From Neisseria animalis (GTDB lineage Bacteria; Pseudomonadota; Gammaproteobacteria; Burkholderiales; Neisseriaceae): DNA of 64,000 nt. The DNA lies in the NCBI RefSeq assembly GCF_900636515.1, contig NZ_LR134287.1, forward strand, positions 1,984,001 through 2,048,000, given 5' to 3'. This document shows positions 20,840-30,483 of the stretch, one piece after another (positions within the stretch are counted from its first letter, which is position 1; every line of letters starts with the position of its first letter). Under the pieces are notes generated by a model. It worked only from the letters and a program-made list of their open reading frames with translations, did not search any database and was not told where the DNA came from. The translations under genes were made by a program, and so were the position numbers.

Positions 20840-21940
20840 ATGTTTGACGATAACGACAGATTAATGATGCAAAACGCCCTGAGCCTCGCTTGGCAAGGGC
20901 GTTTTTCCACTTCTCCCAACCCCCGGGTCGGCTGCGTGATTGCACACGGCAGTCAGATTGTCGGTCAAGGTTTCCATGTCCGCGCCGGGGAGCCGCACGC
21001 CGAAGTCCACGCATTGCGGCAGGCAGGTGCAGCCGCAAAAGACGCAACCGCTTATGTAACGCTCGAACCGTGCAGCCACTACGGACGAACCCCGCCCTGT
21101 GCCGAAGCCTTGGTACATTCAGGCATCTCTCGTGTTGTGGCCGCCATGACCGATCCCAATCCCCTTGTTGCCGGAAAAGGTTTGGCCATGCTGCACGCAG
21201 CAGGTATCCAAATCGAGAGCGGCCTGCTGGAGCAGGAAGCACGGATACTCAACCGGGGATTCTTATCGCGCATCGAACGCAGACGGCCTTTTATCCGCCT
21301 CAAATGCGCCGCCAGTTTGGACGGCAAAACCGCGCTTGCAGACGGCAGCAGCCAATGGATTACCGGCCAAGCGGCGCGGCACGACGTACAAATCCTGCGT
21401 GCCGAAAGCTGCGCGGTGCTGACCGGTATCGGTACGGTATTGGCCGACAATCCGCGCTTGAACGTACGCGCATTCCCCACCTTGCGCCAGCCTGCCCGCG
21501 TGATTTTGGACAGCAAACTGCAAACACCGCCGGAGAGTCATGTCGTAACAGACGGCAGCAGCCCTACCATTATTGCTACCTTAGTGGACGATGAAAACCG
21601 CCACCGCAGTTATCTTGCCCATTCCCATGTCCGCATCATCAGGCCGTCTGCAAACCGGCACGGTCAAATCGATCTGCACGACTTGCTCGGCAAGCTGGCG
21701 GAGCTGGGTTTCGGCGAAGTCATGGTCGAGGCCGGTGCGATACTGACTTCGGCCTTCATTGCTGAAGATTTGGCCGATGAAATCATACTGTATCAAGCAC
21801 CGAAAATCTTAGGCAATCCGGGGCGCGGCCTGCTTACTTTGCCGGAAAATCCCAGCGCGCTGACACAATCTGCACCTTGGCATACCGCTGCCGTAGAAAC
21901 CGTGGGCAACGATGTCAAATGGACTTTGCAGCGTATGTAA
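20840..21940 (+). CDS. ribD: Riboflavin deaminase/reductase RibD
   Basis: This bifunctional enzyme performs the deamination and the reduction of the pyrimidine intermediate in riboflavin synthesis. In the 366-residue protein the N-terminal deaminase (1-145) has HAEVHAL and PCSHYGRTPPC zinc motifs. The C-terminal reductase (150-366) has the KCAASLDGKTA and MVEAGAILTSAF motifs. The ATG sits directly on the DUS that ends nrdR. The nrdR-ribD order is common in proteobacteria. Confidence 0.96.
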   Translation: MFDDNDRLMMQNALSLAWQGRFSTSPNPRVGCVIAHGSQIVGQGFHVRAGEPHAEVHALRQAGAAAKDATAYVTLEPCSHYGRTPPCAEALVHSGISRVVAAMTDPNPLVAGKGLAMLHAAGIQIESGLLEQEARILNRGFLSRIERRRPFIRLKCAASLDGKTALADGSSQWITGQAARHDVQILRAESCAVLTGIGTVLADNPRLNVRAFPTLRQPARVILDSKLQTPPESHVVTDGSSPTIIATLVDDENRHRSYLAHSHVRIIRPSANRHGQIDLHDLLGKLAELGFGEVMVEAGAILTSAFIAEDLADEIILYQAPKILGNPGRGLLTLPENPSALTQSAPWHTAAVETVGNDVKWTLQRM

Positions 21941-22007
21941 ATATCCGCTGTAAGCCGTCTGCAAAACCGCGTACAATAGCGTAACTTTTCCTTTTGGCGA
22001 TAAAACC

Positions 22008-23315
22008 ATGAAACACGCAACCCTCCGCAAATTTACCGACCAAACCGCCACCATAGGCATTGTCGGCTTAGGCTATGTCGGGCTGCCGTTAATGTTGCGT
22101 TATACCGATGTCGGCTTCCGTGTTTTAGGATTCGACATCGATACGGAAAAAGTCGGCAAACTCAACCGCGGCGAAAGCTATATCGAGCATATTTCCGCTG
22201 CCAAAATCGCCGCCGCCCGACAAAAGCTGTTTGAAGCCACCACCGACTTTACCCGCATTGCCGAAGCCGATGCGGTGATTTTGTGCGTACCAACCCCGCT
22301 GAACAAATACCGCGAGCCGGACATGAGCTTCGTTATCCGAACCGTCGAAGCGATTCAGCCACACCTCAAAGCCGGCCAAGTCATCTCCTTAGAATCAACC
22401 ACCTACCCCGGTACTACCGAAGAAGAGCTGCTGCCGCGCGTAGAAGCAGACGGCTTGGTTGTCGGCAAAGATGTTTTTCTGGTGTACTCGCCCGAACGCG
22501 AAGACCCGGGCAACCCGAATTTTGAAACCCGCACCATTCCCAAAGTCATCGGCGGCCATACGCCTGCCTGTCTGGAAGTCGGCATTGCGCTGTATCAGCC
22601 TGCCATCGACCGTGTCGTGCCCGTCAGCTCCACCAAAGCCGCCGAACTGACCAAACTGCTGGAAAATATCCACCGCGCCGTCAACATCGGCTTGGTCAAC
22701 GAAATGAAAATCGTGGCGGATAAAATGGGCATCGACATTCACGAAGTCATCAATGCCGCCGCAACCAAACCGTTCGGCTTTGTCCCTTACTATCCCGGCC
22801 CCGGCTTGGGCGGACACTGCATTCCCATCGACCCGTTTTACCTGACATGGAAGGCACGGGAATACGGTGTCAACACCCGCTTCATCGAGCTGGCGGGCGA
22901 AGTGAACTCCGCCATGCCCGATTACGTTATCGGCAAAGTATCGCTGGCCTTAAACGAACACAAGCGGTCGTTAAAAGGTAGCAAAGTTTTGGTTTTGGGC
23001 ATTGCCTACAAGAAAAACGTGGACGATATGCGCGAAAGCCCCTCGGTGGAAGTCATGGAGCGGCTGGCCAAACTGGGAGCGGATATTTCCTACTCCGACC
23101 CTCATGTGCCCGTATTCCCCAATCTGCCCGGCCATACGCATTTCAAGCTGCAAAGCGAAGTGTTGACCGCAGAAAGCATTGCGGCATTTGACTGCATCGT
23201 GCTGACCACCGACCACGACAAATTCGATTATCCGCTGATTCTGCAGCACGCCGCCCTCATCATCGACACGCGCGGACGCTTTCCTGCAACGGCTTCCAAT
23301 GTAGTCAAAGCATAA
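22008..23315 (+). CDS. UDP-N-acetyl-hexosamine 6-dehydrogenase (WbpA type)
   Basis: Oxidises C6 of a UDP-HexNAc to the uronic acid using two NAD+. The 435-residue protein has the Rossmann motif [13 protein letters not shown] (residues about 17-29), [13 protein letters not shown], and the catalytic Cys in [13 protein letters not shown]. The C-terminal domain begins at [14 protein letters not shown]. Overall pattern fits the WbpA/TviB branch (UDP-GlcNAc/GalNAc) better than UDP-glucose dehydrogenases. It is first gene of the glycan locus, so it predicts a HexNAc-uronic acid in the glycan. Confidence 0.87.
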   Translation: MKHATLRKFTDQTATIGIVGLGYVGLPLMLRYTDVGFRVLGFDIDTEKVGKLNRGESYIEHISAAKIAAARQKLFEATTDFTRIAEADAVILCVPTPLNKYREPDMSFVIRTVEAIQPHLKAGQVISLESTTYPGTTEEELLPRVEADGLVVGKDVFLVYSPEREDPGNPNFETRTIPKVIGGHTPACLEVGIALYQPAIDRVVPVSSTKAAELTKLLENIHRAVNIGLVNEMKIVADKMGIDIHEVINAAATKPFGFVPYYPGPGLGGHCIPIDPFYLTWKAREYGVNTRFIELAGEVNSAMPDYVIGKVSLALNEHKRSLKGSKVLVLGIAYKKNVDDMRESPSVEVMERLAKLGADISYSDPHVPVFPNLPGHTHFKLQSEVLTAESIAAFDCIVLTTDHDKFDYPLILQHAALIIDTRGRFPATASNVVKA

Positions 23316-23341
23316 AGTACGCAAACAAAGCCGTCTGCAAA

Positions 23342-24766
23342 ATGATTACCTTACGCAAAATCGCCGGTTACGCACTCGGTCCTGTCGGCGGTGCGGCATT
23401 GGGGCTGGTTTCCCTGCCTCTGATGTCGTGGTATTTCTCCGCCGAAGACATCGGCCGCATGATATTGCTGCAAACTGCCGCCGCCTTGCTGCTGATTATT
23501 TCGGGTTTGGGTTCGGATCAGGCATATATCCGCGAATACCACAATGCCGCCGACAAAGCCTCGCTGCTGAAATCGCTGGCCGCCGTACCGCTGCTGCTCG
23601 TTGTATTGATGTTGCTCCTTGCCGCCGGCACCGCTGCGCCGCAACTTGCCATGCTGCTGTTCGGGCTGCCCGATTTTGGTTTGGGCATCATGCTGATCGT
23701 GTTTTTCGCCCTTGTTCTGCCCATGCGCTACGGCGGGCTGATTTTGCGTATGCAGGAAAAAGCATGGTTGTTTTCCGTCAGCCAACTGCTGCCCAAACTG
23801 TTGCTGCTGTTGCTGACAGCATTTTGCCTGTTGGCAGGGATTCGGGCGGATACCTCGGTTTTGATGGCACTCTTGCTTGCTGCACAAATATCCGGTGCCG
23901 CCGTTTTACTGTACCAAACCCGCCGCGAAACTGCCGCCGCCCTTGCCTCAAGCTGGCAGCGTGCTGTTTTTGCAGACGGCATACGCTACGGCATTCCGCT
24001 GGTTTTCAGCTATCTTGCCTACTGGGGTTTTACTTCTGCCGACCGTTTCGCCCTGCAACATTTCGGCAGCTTGGCAGAACTCGGTATTTATTCGATGGCC
24101 GTCAGCGTCGGGGCGGTTGCTTTAGTGTTTCAAAGCGTATTTTCCACCATTTGGGCGCCCATGGTGTTCGAGTGGGTAGAAAAGGGCATCCATCTGGATA
24201 AAATCAGTCCGGTTGCGCTCGACATGACCCGTCTGATTACCGCCCTTGTCTGCATCACCGGCCTGTTGTCGCCTCTGGCAGCGTGGGTTTTGCCACCGCA
24301 ATATGCCGATGTGCAATTTATCCTGCTCTGCTGTATGCTGTTTCCGCTGTTTTATACCCTGACCGAAGCCAGCGGTATCGGCCTGAACGTCGTGCGCCGT
24401 ACGGGATTGCTGTCTTTGGTTTCGCTGGCGGCATTAGTGTGCAACGGCCTGCTGCTGGCATGGCTTGTTCCCGCTTGGGGTGCAAAAGGCGCGGCTGTCT
24501 CGACCGCCGTATCGTTTTGGCTGTTTTCCGTACTCAGAACCGAACTTTCCTCACGCTTGTGGCAAAATCTGCCGCGCCGGAAAATATACACCCACACACT
24601 GTTCTGCCTGCTGCTCTGCCTAAGCTATACCATATGGGGCACACCCGAAAACTATCCGCTGTTTGCCCTGATTTGGCTGGCCGTATTGTCCGCCCTGTAT
24701 CTGGCCAACCGCCGCCGCTTGTCCGCACTGACCGCCGAATTGAAAGGCCGTCTGCAAAACCGCTGA
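23342..24766 (+). CDS. pglF: Oligosaccharide flippase (Wzx/PglF type)
   Basis: A 474-residue inner-membrane protein with about 12-14 transmembrane helices and the polysaccharide-biosynthesis (MOP/Wzx) layout. It would flip the undecaprenyl-linked glycan to the periplasm for PglL. The ATG is fused to a DUS (GCCGTCTGCAAAATG), and the C-terminus ends on another DUS-derived segment (GRLQNR). Position with glycosyltransferases and pglC/pglD supports a PglF role; orthology to meningococcal PglF is inferred, not shown. Confidence 0.78.
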   Translation: MITLRKIAGYALGPVGGAALGLVSLPLMSWYFSAEDIGRMILLQTAAALLLIISGLGSDQAYIREYHNAADKASLLKSLAAVPLLLVVLMLLLAAGTAAPQLAMLLFGLPDFGLGIMLIVFFALVLPMRYGGLILRMQEKAWLFSVSQLLPKLLLLLLTAFCLLAGIRADTSVLMALLLAAQISGAAVLLYQTRRETAAALASSWQRAVFADGIRYGIPLVFSYLAYWGFTSADRFALQHFGSLAELGIYSMAVSVGAVALVFQSVFSTIWAPMVFEWVEKGIHLDKISPVALDMTRLITALVCITGLLSPLAAWVLPPQYADVQFILLCCMLFPLFYTLTEASGIGLNVVRRTGLLSLVSLAALVCNGLLLAWLVPAWGAKGAAVSTAVSFWLFSVLRTELSSRLWQNLPRRKIYTHTLFCLLLCLSYTIWGTPENYPLFALIWLAVLSALYLANRRRLSALTAELKGRLQNR

Positions 24767-24771
24767 TTGCT

Positions 24772-25989
24772 ATGCATATATTGATTATTCCGTCTTGGTA
24801 TCCGCAAAGCCCCACCGATGTAAACGGTATTTTCTTCCGTTTGCAGGCACAAGCATTGCAGCGTGCGGGACACAAAGTCGGCGTAATCGCCGGACACTTC
24901 CGCTCGCTCAGGCAAGGCATCGTACCGGTATTGTCCGGCCGTTACGGCATCGAACACTTTACCGAACAAAACGTCCCGACCTACATCTACCACCATACCG
25001 CCTTTTTTCCGCGCCTGCCCCCGGAACAGCGCGCATGGTTGAAAGCCGGGCGCAAACTGTTTGAGCGTTATACCGCCGAACACGGAATGCCCGATATTCT
25101 GCACGCCCATTGCATCAATCAGGGCGGCATCATGGCTGCCGACATCAGCCGCCGCCACGGCATTCCCTATATCGTTACCGAACACAGCAGCACCTATGCC
25201 CGCGGCATGATACGCAGCTGGCAGCGTCCGTCGATGTATCAGGCCGCCCAAGGCGCGTCGGCACGGCTTGCCGTCAGCCGCCACTTCGCGCAACTGCTGG
25301 AGCGCGAATACCCGGGATTGGACTGGGCATACCTGCCCAACCTGCTCGCGCCGCATTTTGAACAAGAACCGCCCGCCCCGCGCCCGGCCGATAATGCAGA
25401 CGGCTTTACCTTCTGCACGGTTGCCCATCTGAACCCCAATAAAGGTTTCGATATCCTGCTGCAAGCCTTCGCCACGGCAAAACAGCAACGCCCCGCACTA
25501 AAACTCGACATCGGCGGCGGCGGTGCCATGTTAGGCCGTCTGCAAAATCTGTCGGCACAACTCGGCCTGCAAGACAGCGTGCGTTTTCTCGGAGCAATGA
25601 GTCATCAGGAAGTTTTGACCCTTATGCGGCAAAGCCATGCTTTCGTGTCGTCCAGCCATATCGAAACCTTCGGCGTGGTACTGATTGAAGCCTTATCGCA
25701 AGGTCTGCCCGTAGTCGCCACACGCAGCGGCGGGCCGGAATCCATCGTCCGCCCCGACAACGGCATCTTGGCAGAATGCGGCAACCCCGAATCCCTTGCC
25801 CGAGCCATGATTGCCCTGTACGACCGCCGCAGCCGCTACCCCGCCGACCTCCTGCGCCGCCAAACGCTGGCAGAATTTGGCGAAGCCGCCGTGATTGGCC
25901 GTCTGCAAACCATTTTACAGACGGCCTCCGGCAAATCCCAACCCGTGGCGGAATACGCCGAATCAACGCAAACAAGAGAAAAACCGTGA
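24772..25989 (+). CDS. GT4 glycosyltransferase
   Basis: A 405-residue GT-B enzyme. The N-terminal domain opens MHILIIPSWYPQSPTDVNGIF and contains ILHAHCINQGG. The C-terminal nucleotide-sugar domain has VAHLNPNKGFDILLQAF, FLGAMSHQEVL and the donor-binding HIETFGVVLIEALSQGLPVVATRSGGPESIV (EX7E). Its stop overlaps the GTG of the next gene. It presumably adds the second or later sugar of the lipid-linked glycan; donor unknown. Confidence 0.88.
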   Translation: MHILIIPSWYPQSPTDVNGIFFRLQAQALQRAGHKVGVIAGHFRSLRQGIVPVLSGRYGIEHFTEQNVPTYIYHHTAFFPRLPPEQRAWLKAGRKLFERYTAEHGMPDILHAHCINQGGIMAADISRRHGIPYIVTEHSSTYARGMIRSWQRPSMYQAAQGASARLAVSRHFAQLLEREYPGLDWAYLPNLLAPHFEQEPPAPRPADNADGFTFCTVAHLNPNKGFDILLQAFATAKQQRPALKLDIGGGGAMLGRLQNLSAQLGLQDSVRFLGAMSHQEVLTLMRQSHAFVSSSHIETFGVVLIEALSQGLPVVATRSGGPESIVRPDNGILAECGNPESLARAMIALYDRRSRYPADLLRRQTLAEFGEAAVIGRLQTILQTASGKSQPVAEYAESTQTREKP

Positions 25990-27056
25990 AAATTGTTTTA
26001 ACCACTTCCATGTCAGGCTTGGGCGGTACGGAAAACGCCACGTTCCGCTTGGGCAGACTGCTGCAAAGCCGCGGCCACGACATCATTCTGGCTTCTTCAG
26101 ACGGCCCGCTGATTGAAGAAGCGCAAAGTCTGGGTATCCGATGGCGCAACATCGATTTTTATCAGGGTGGCACGTTCGGCTACCTGAAAAGCACGTTGGC
26201 ATATTTGAAAATGCTCAAGCAAGAGCAGCCCGACATCGTCCACTGCCAAATGGCGCGGATTGTCCCCGCCTGCGCCATTGCCGCCAAACTCGCCTCCCCC
26301 GCCACCAAAGTGTTCTACCACTCGCGCGGCCTCGATCCTGAAACCTACCCGAAAATCGCCAAACTGTTCGACAAATTGGGCGTGTACATCATCGGCAACT
26401 GCCGGCACGAGCGCGACAAGCTGATACGCTACGGCTTCCCCGCCGAGCGCGTAACCTACACCTACAACGCCCTGCACCGCCCCGAAGGCAGCGCACACAA
26501 ACCCCCTCGCAACGAAATCGTATTGGGTACTTTATCGCGTTTGGACAGCGTCCGCGCCGTACACCTGATGTTGGACATCTTCAAACAGCTTACCGATCTC
26601 AAGCTGCCTGTCCGCCTGCACATCGCCGGCATCGGTGAAGAATCGGACCGCCTCAAAGCACAAGCGGTACAGTTGGGCATCGACAGCAAAGTTACCTTCT
26701 TAGGCGGCGTGCGCGACTTAACCGCCTACTTCTCCGAAATCGATATTCTGGTCAACACGCCGCACTGTATCGGCGATCACGGTGCCGGCGTGGGCAATAA
26801 TATTTTAGAAGCCGGCCTGTACGATACGCCCGTCGTTACCTACGACATGGCAGGCATTTCCGAGATGGTCGTCAACGGCCAAACCGGCTACTGCATACCG
26901 TTTGGCGAGAGCGGACAATTTATCGAAGCCGTCCGCACTTTGGTGGAAAACCCCGAACTGCGCCGCAAAATGGGGGCTGCCCTGCACCGCCACGTGACCG
27001 AACGCTGTTCGGACGATGAAATCTACCGCACCACTTTAGCCGCTTATGCCATGTAA
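25986..27056 (+). CDS. GT4 glycosyltransferase
   Basis: A 356-residue GT-B protein from GTG 25986, overlapping the previous stop (GTGA), so the genes are translationally coupled. It opens MKIVLTTSMSGLGGTENATFRLGRLL, with an acceptor-side Gly-Gly loop, and carries DIVHCQM, GTLSRLDSVRAVHLMLDIF and the EX7E donor motif around EAGLYDTPVVTYDMAGISEMV. Donor and position in the glycan are not determinable. Confidence 0.87.
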   Translation: MKIVLTTSMSGLGGTENATFRLGRLLQSRGHDIILASSDGPLIEEAQSLGIRWRNIDFYQGGTFGYLKSTLAYLKMLKQEQPDIVHCQMARIVPACAIAAKLASPATKVFYHSRGLDPETYPKIAKLFDKLGVYIIGNCRHERDKLIRYGFPAERVTYTYNALHRPEGSAHKPPRNEIVLGTLSRLDSVRAVHLMLDIFKQLTDLKLPVRLHIAGIGEESDRLKAQAVQLGIDSKVTFLGGVRDLTAYFSEIDILVNTPHCIGDHGAGVGNNILEAGLYDTPVVTYDMAGISEMVVNGQTGYCIPFGESGQFIEAVRTLVENPELRRKMGAALHRHVTERCSDDEIYRTTLAAYAM

Positions 27057-27069
27057 GGCCGTCTGCAAA

Positions 27070-28242
27070 ATGAATATCGCCATCGCTGCTCCTTTTTGCT
27101 CGCTGCCGTCCGAACCGCATTTCAACCGGTTTTGGTATCTGGCCACGCTGTTGGCGCAAACGCACAACGTCCTGCTGATTACCAGCAATTTCCGGCATTA
27201 CGACAAAACGTTCAGACGGCCTGAAGATGCCGAAGCTGCCTCCCAAGGCAATTTGAACGTTTTACTGCTGCCCGAAAGCGGCTATACCCGCAATGTTTCG
27301 CTGCGCCGTCTGTACAGCCACCGCGTATTCGTGCGCCATTTCCGCAACTGGCTGCAACACCAGCCCCAAGGTGCGTGGGACATCATCTACTCGGCTTATC
27401 CGCTGATTGCCACCAACCTGCTGCTGGGAGAGCACAAAACGCGTTTGGGCTGCAAACTGGTGCTGGACGTACAAGACGTATGGCCGGAATCTTTTTCATC
27501 GGTGATACCGCTGCTGAAAAAAATTCCCCACCGCCTGCTGCCGTTTGCCGCCCGCGCCGACCAAGCCTACAAAAATGCAGACGGCCTGATTGCCGTATCG
27601 CAAACCTATCTCGAGCGGGCGCGCGAAGCCAATCCCGACGTACCGGCCGAAGCAGTATTCATCGGCGCGGATTTTCCCAAGCTCGAAGCCGCACCCGCCC
27701 GAACGTTCGACGGCGGCAAAATCCGTTTTTTCTACCTCGGCACATTAAGTTTCAGCTATGATGTGGAAACCGTATGCAGGGGCATTTTACAGTTGCACCG
27801 GGAAGGCGCGGCGGTCGAGCTGCATATTCTCGGCGGCGGCCCCGATGAAGCGCGGTTGAAACAATATGAAAGCGAAGCCGTCTGCTTTTACGGCTACCTG
27901 CCCTATGCTGAAATGATGTCGGTTGCCAAAGGTTGCGATATTGCCGTCAACCCGATACACGCCCACGCCATGCAGTCGGTTACCAACAAACTGTCCGACT
28001 ATATGGCCTTACAAAAGCCGGTGTTGAACAGCCAGACCGATGCTGAAGCCGTCCGCCTGCTGTCGCTCCTGCCCCACGAACATTACCGCTCCGGCAATGT
28101 GGAAGATTTTGTACGCGCCGCACGCCGCCTGATGCCGCGCCACCGAGAAAAAGCAGACGGCCGACAAGTGGAAAACCTGTTCAAACGCGATATTTCCTAC
28201 CGAAAAATCATCTCGCTGATAGAAAGCCTGAACCGTGAATAA
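27070..28242 (+). CDS. GT4 glycosyltransferase
   Basis: A 390-residue GT-B protein starting MNIAIAAPFCSLPSEPHFNRFWYLATLL. Conserved features are VLDVQDVWPESF, RFFYLGTLSFSYDVETV and NKLSDYMALQKPVL. These resemble WcaI/WbuB-type transferases that often add amino sugars or their uronic acids. The ATG directly abuts a DUS; the AAGG inside that DUS may serve as ribosome site. It overlaps the next gene by 8 bp. It is a candidate for adding the WbpA-derived sugar, which is inference. Confidence 0.86.
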   Translation: MNIAIAAPFCSLPSEPHFNRFWYLATLLAQTHNVLLITSNFRHYDKTFRRPEDAEAASQGNLNVLLLPESGYTRNVSLRRLYSHRVFVRHFRNWLQHQPQGAWDIIYSAYPLIATNLLLGEHKTRLGCKLVLDVQDVWPESFSSVIPLLKKIPHRLLPFAARADQAYKNADGLIAVSQTYLERAREANPDVPAEAVFIGADFPKLEAAPARTFDGGKIRFFYLGTLSFSYDVETVCRGILQLHREGAAVELHILGGGPDEARLKQYESEAVCFYGYLPYAEMMSVAKGCDIAVNPIHAHAMQSVTNKLSDYMALQKPVLNSQTDAEAVRLLSLLPHEHYRSGNVEDFVRAARRLMPRHREKADGRQVENLFKRDISYRKIISLIESLNRE

Positions 28243-28849
28243 TGTTCTCAAACGCCTGTTTGACATCATCGTTTCCGCAACCGCGCTGTTGCTGCTTGCC
28301 CCGCTGATGCTGATACTGGCCTGCCTGATTTACCAAAAACTGGGCAGCCCCGTACTGTTTGTACAGGAACGCCCCGGCAAAGGCGGCAGACCGTTTAAAA
28401 TGTACAAATTCCGTTCCATGCGCGATGCATTCGATGCAGACGGCACACCGCTGCCGGACGGAGAACGTCTGACAGCGTTCGGCAAAAAACTGCGTGCCGC
28501 CAGCTTGGACGAACTGCCCGAATTGTGGAATGTTTTAAAAGGCGACATGAGTCTGGTCGGCCCCCGTCCGCTGCTGACTGCCTACCTGCCGCTGTACAGC
28601 CGCTTTCAGGCGCGCCGCCACGAAGTCAAACCCGGCATTACCGGCTGGGCGCAGGTCAACGGCCGCAACGCGATTTCGTGGGACGAAAAATTTGCGCTCG
28701 ACGTATGGTACGTTGATAACCGCAGCCTGCTGCTCGACTTGAAAATCCTGCTGCTGACCGTTAAAAAAGTCTTTGCCCGCGAGGGTATTTCCGCCACCGG
28801 CGAAGCCACCATGCCCGCGTTTACCGGAAACCGCCATGAAGAAAAATAA
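28235..28849 (+). CDS. Initiating phosphoglycosyltransferase, PglB(2) PGT domain only
   Basis: A monotopic phosphoglycosyltransferase that moves a phospho-sugar from UDP-diamino-trideoxyhexose to undecaprenyl phosphate. The 204-residue protein has an N-terminal hydrophobic re-entrant helix, KMYKFRSM, the catalytic DELPELWNVLKGDMSLVGPRP and KPGITGWAQVNGRN. It stops there: the acetyltransferase domain of PglB and the ATP-grasp domain of PglB2 are absent from this polypeptide. It starts at GTG 28235. The next gene, overlapping by 14 bp, is a separate ATP-grasp protein. Confidence 0.9.
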   Translation: MNNVLKRLFDIIVSATALLLLAPLMLILACLIYQKLGSPVLFVQERPGKGGRPFKMYKFRSMRDAFDADGTPLPDGERLTAFGKKLRAASLDELPELWNVLKGDMSLVGPRPLLTAYLPLYSRFQARRHEVKPGITGWAQVNGRNAISWDEKFALDVWYVDNRSLLLDLKILLLTVKKVFAREGISATGEATMPAFTGNRHEEK

Positions 28850-29810
28850 TATCCTGATTTTATCCGCCGGACGGCGTGTCGAACTGCTGCAAGACTGCCG
28901 CCGCGAAGCCGCCCGTTTTGCAGACGGCATCAAAGTGCTGGCCACCGACCTCAATCCCGCTTTGTCGGCCGCCTGCCGCGTGGCCGACGGTGCATTTGCC
29001 GTGCCGCCGGTTGCTGCCGAAGACTATATCGACAGCATTTACCGCTTGGCCGTCCGTGAGCAGGTCGGCCTGATTATCCCAACAATCGACACCGAACTTG
29101 CCAAACTTGCCGCCGCCCGTTCCCGTTTTGCCGCCGACGGCATACACATCGCCGTATCCGATCTGCCGCTTGTCGCACAATGTCGGGACAAACGCCAAAC
29201 CGCCACTTTGTTTGCCTCTTTCGGTATCGACTCTCCGAAAATTTATGCGCGGGACAACCTGCCCCTGCCCTGTTTCGCCAAACCCTACGATGGCAGCCGC
29301 GCCATCGGTGCCAAGCGGATTGACACCGCTGCCGAGCTCACGCCCGATCTGCTGGCCGACGAAAAAATGATGTTCTGCCAACTCATCGACCTTGAGCACG
29401 AGTTTGCCGAATTTACCGTCGATATGTATTACGACCGGCAAGGCCGTCTGAAGTGTGCCGTGCCGCGCGAACGCTTGGAAGTCCGCAACGGCGAAGTCAG
29501 CAAAGGCATCACGCGCAAAAACACCCTGTATGCCGCCCTGCTGGAAAAAATGTCAACCGTTCCCGGCGCGCGCGGCTGCCTGACCGCACAATTTTTCTGC
29601 CGCAGAAACGATGCTCTGTTTTACGGTGTGGAAATCAACCCCCGCTTCGGCGGCGGTTTTCCGCTCACTTATGCCGCAGGCGGCAACTATCTGAACTGGC
29701 TGATACAGGAATATCTTTACGATACCGATGTTCCGTTTTACGGACAATGGGAAGACAAGCTGATGATGTTGCGTTACGATGCCAAGGTGTTGGTACATGA
29801 ACATGATTAA
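28836..29810 (+). CDS. ATP-grasp ligase, probable stand-alone PglB2 C-terminal module
   Basis: A 324-residue ATP-grasp protein of the carbamoyl-phosphate-synthase-like type. The N-terminal pre-ATP-grasp Rossmann part begins NILILSAGRRVELLQ, with TDLNPALSAACRVAD and the CRDKRQTATLFASFGI linker. The C-terminal metal/ATP site includes FFCRRNDALFYGVEINPRFGGG. Known PglB2 proteins carry such a domain fused to the PGT and add a glyceramido group to the base sugar. Here the module is encoded separately, overlapping the PGT gene, so the same chemistry is inferred. Confidence 0.83.
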   Translation: MKKNNILILSAGRRVELLQDCRREAARFADGIKVLATDLNPALSAACRVADGAFAVPPVAAEDYIDSIYRLAVREQVGLIIPTIDTELAKLAAARSRFAADGIHIAVSDLPLVAQCRDKRQTATLFASFGIDSPKIYARDNLPLPCFAKPYDGSRAIGAKRIDTAAELTPDLLADEKMMFCQLIDLEHEFAEFTVDMYYDRQGRLKCAVPRERLEVRNGEVSKGITRKNTLYAALLEKMSTVPGARGCLTAQFFCRRNDALFYGVEINPRFGGGFPLTYAAGGNYLNWLIQEYLYDTDVPFYGQWEDKLMMLRYDAKVLVHEHD

Positions 29811-30483
29811 GCCGTCTGAAAGTGTGGTGGTGTTCGATTTGGACGACACGCTGTATGCCGAATACGATTACAAGCTGTCCGGCATTCGCGCCGTCTGCAC
29901 CCTGATTGCCGAAACCCACCCGCAATTCGATGCGGAATCGCTGGCCGCTTCCATCCGCGCCGACCGTAACAACTGGCTGGACGAACTGTGCCGCTTATGC
30001 CGTCTGAATCATCATGAGCAGCAATCCCTGCTGTGGGCATACCGGCTGCACCGTCCGAACATCCGCCCTTATCTTCCTGCCGATGAATTTGTCCGCCTGA
30101 CTGCCCCCTTTGCCGCGCGCGCACTGATTTCAGACGGCCGCAGCATTTCCCAACGCCTGAAACTGGCCGCTTTGGGATTATCCGCAGTCTTCGAGCATAT
30201 TCTGATTTCCGAAGCGGAAGGTTCGGAAAAACCGCAGCCGGAACGCTTCGACTTTATCCGCCGCCATTACCCGCATTGCCGCTGGATTTACATCGGCGAC
30301 AACATCAAAAAAGATTTCGTTACCCCCAATCGGCAAGGCTGGCTGACCATAGGGATACGGCCGCAACCGCACCATATCCACCTGTGCCACCCTTCCGACG
30401 CACCCCCCGACCATCTGCCGCAACTTTGGATAAACAGCTTATCCGAACTGCCCGACCTGCTGAATAGAGAAACATCATGCTGA
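29797..30483 (+). CDS. HAD-superfamily hydrolase
   Basis: A 228-residue haloacid-dehalogenase-fold phosphatase. Motif I is VVFDLDDTLYAEYDYK, motif II is ALISDGRS, motif III has KPQPERFDF and motif IV is YIGDNIKKDF. It overlaps the ATP-grasp gene by 14 bp and the aminotransferase gene by 7 bp, so it belongs to the same pathway. It may dephosphorylate the carboxylic-acid substrate of the ATP-grasp enzyme or a sugar phosphate; neither is demonstrated. ATG 29797 is chosen; an in-frame ATG follows at 29803. Confidence 0.85.
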   Translation: MNMIKPSESVVVFDLDDTLYAEYDYKLSGIRAVCTLIAETHPQFDAESLAASIRADRNNWLDELCRLCRLNHHEQQSLLWAYRLHRPNIRPYLPADEFVRLTAPFAARALISDGRSISQRLKLAALGLSAVFEHILISEAEGSEKPQPERFDFIRRHYPHCRWIYIGDNIKKDFVTPNRQGWLTIGIRPQPHHIHLCHPSDAPPDHLPQLWINSLSELPDLLNRETSC

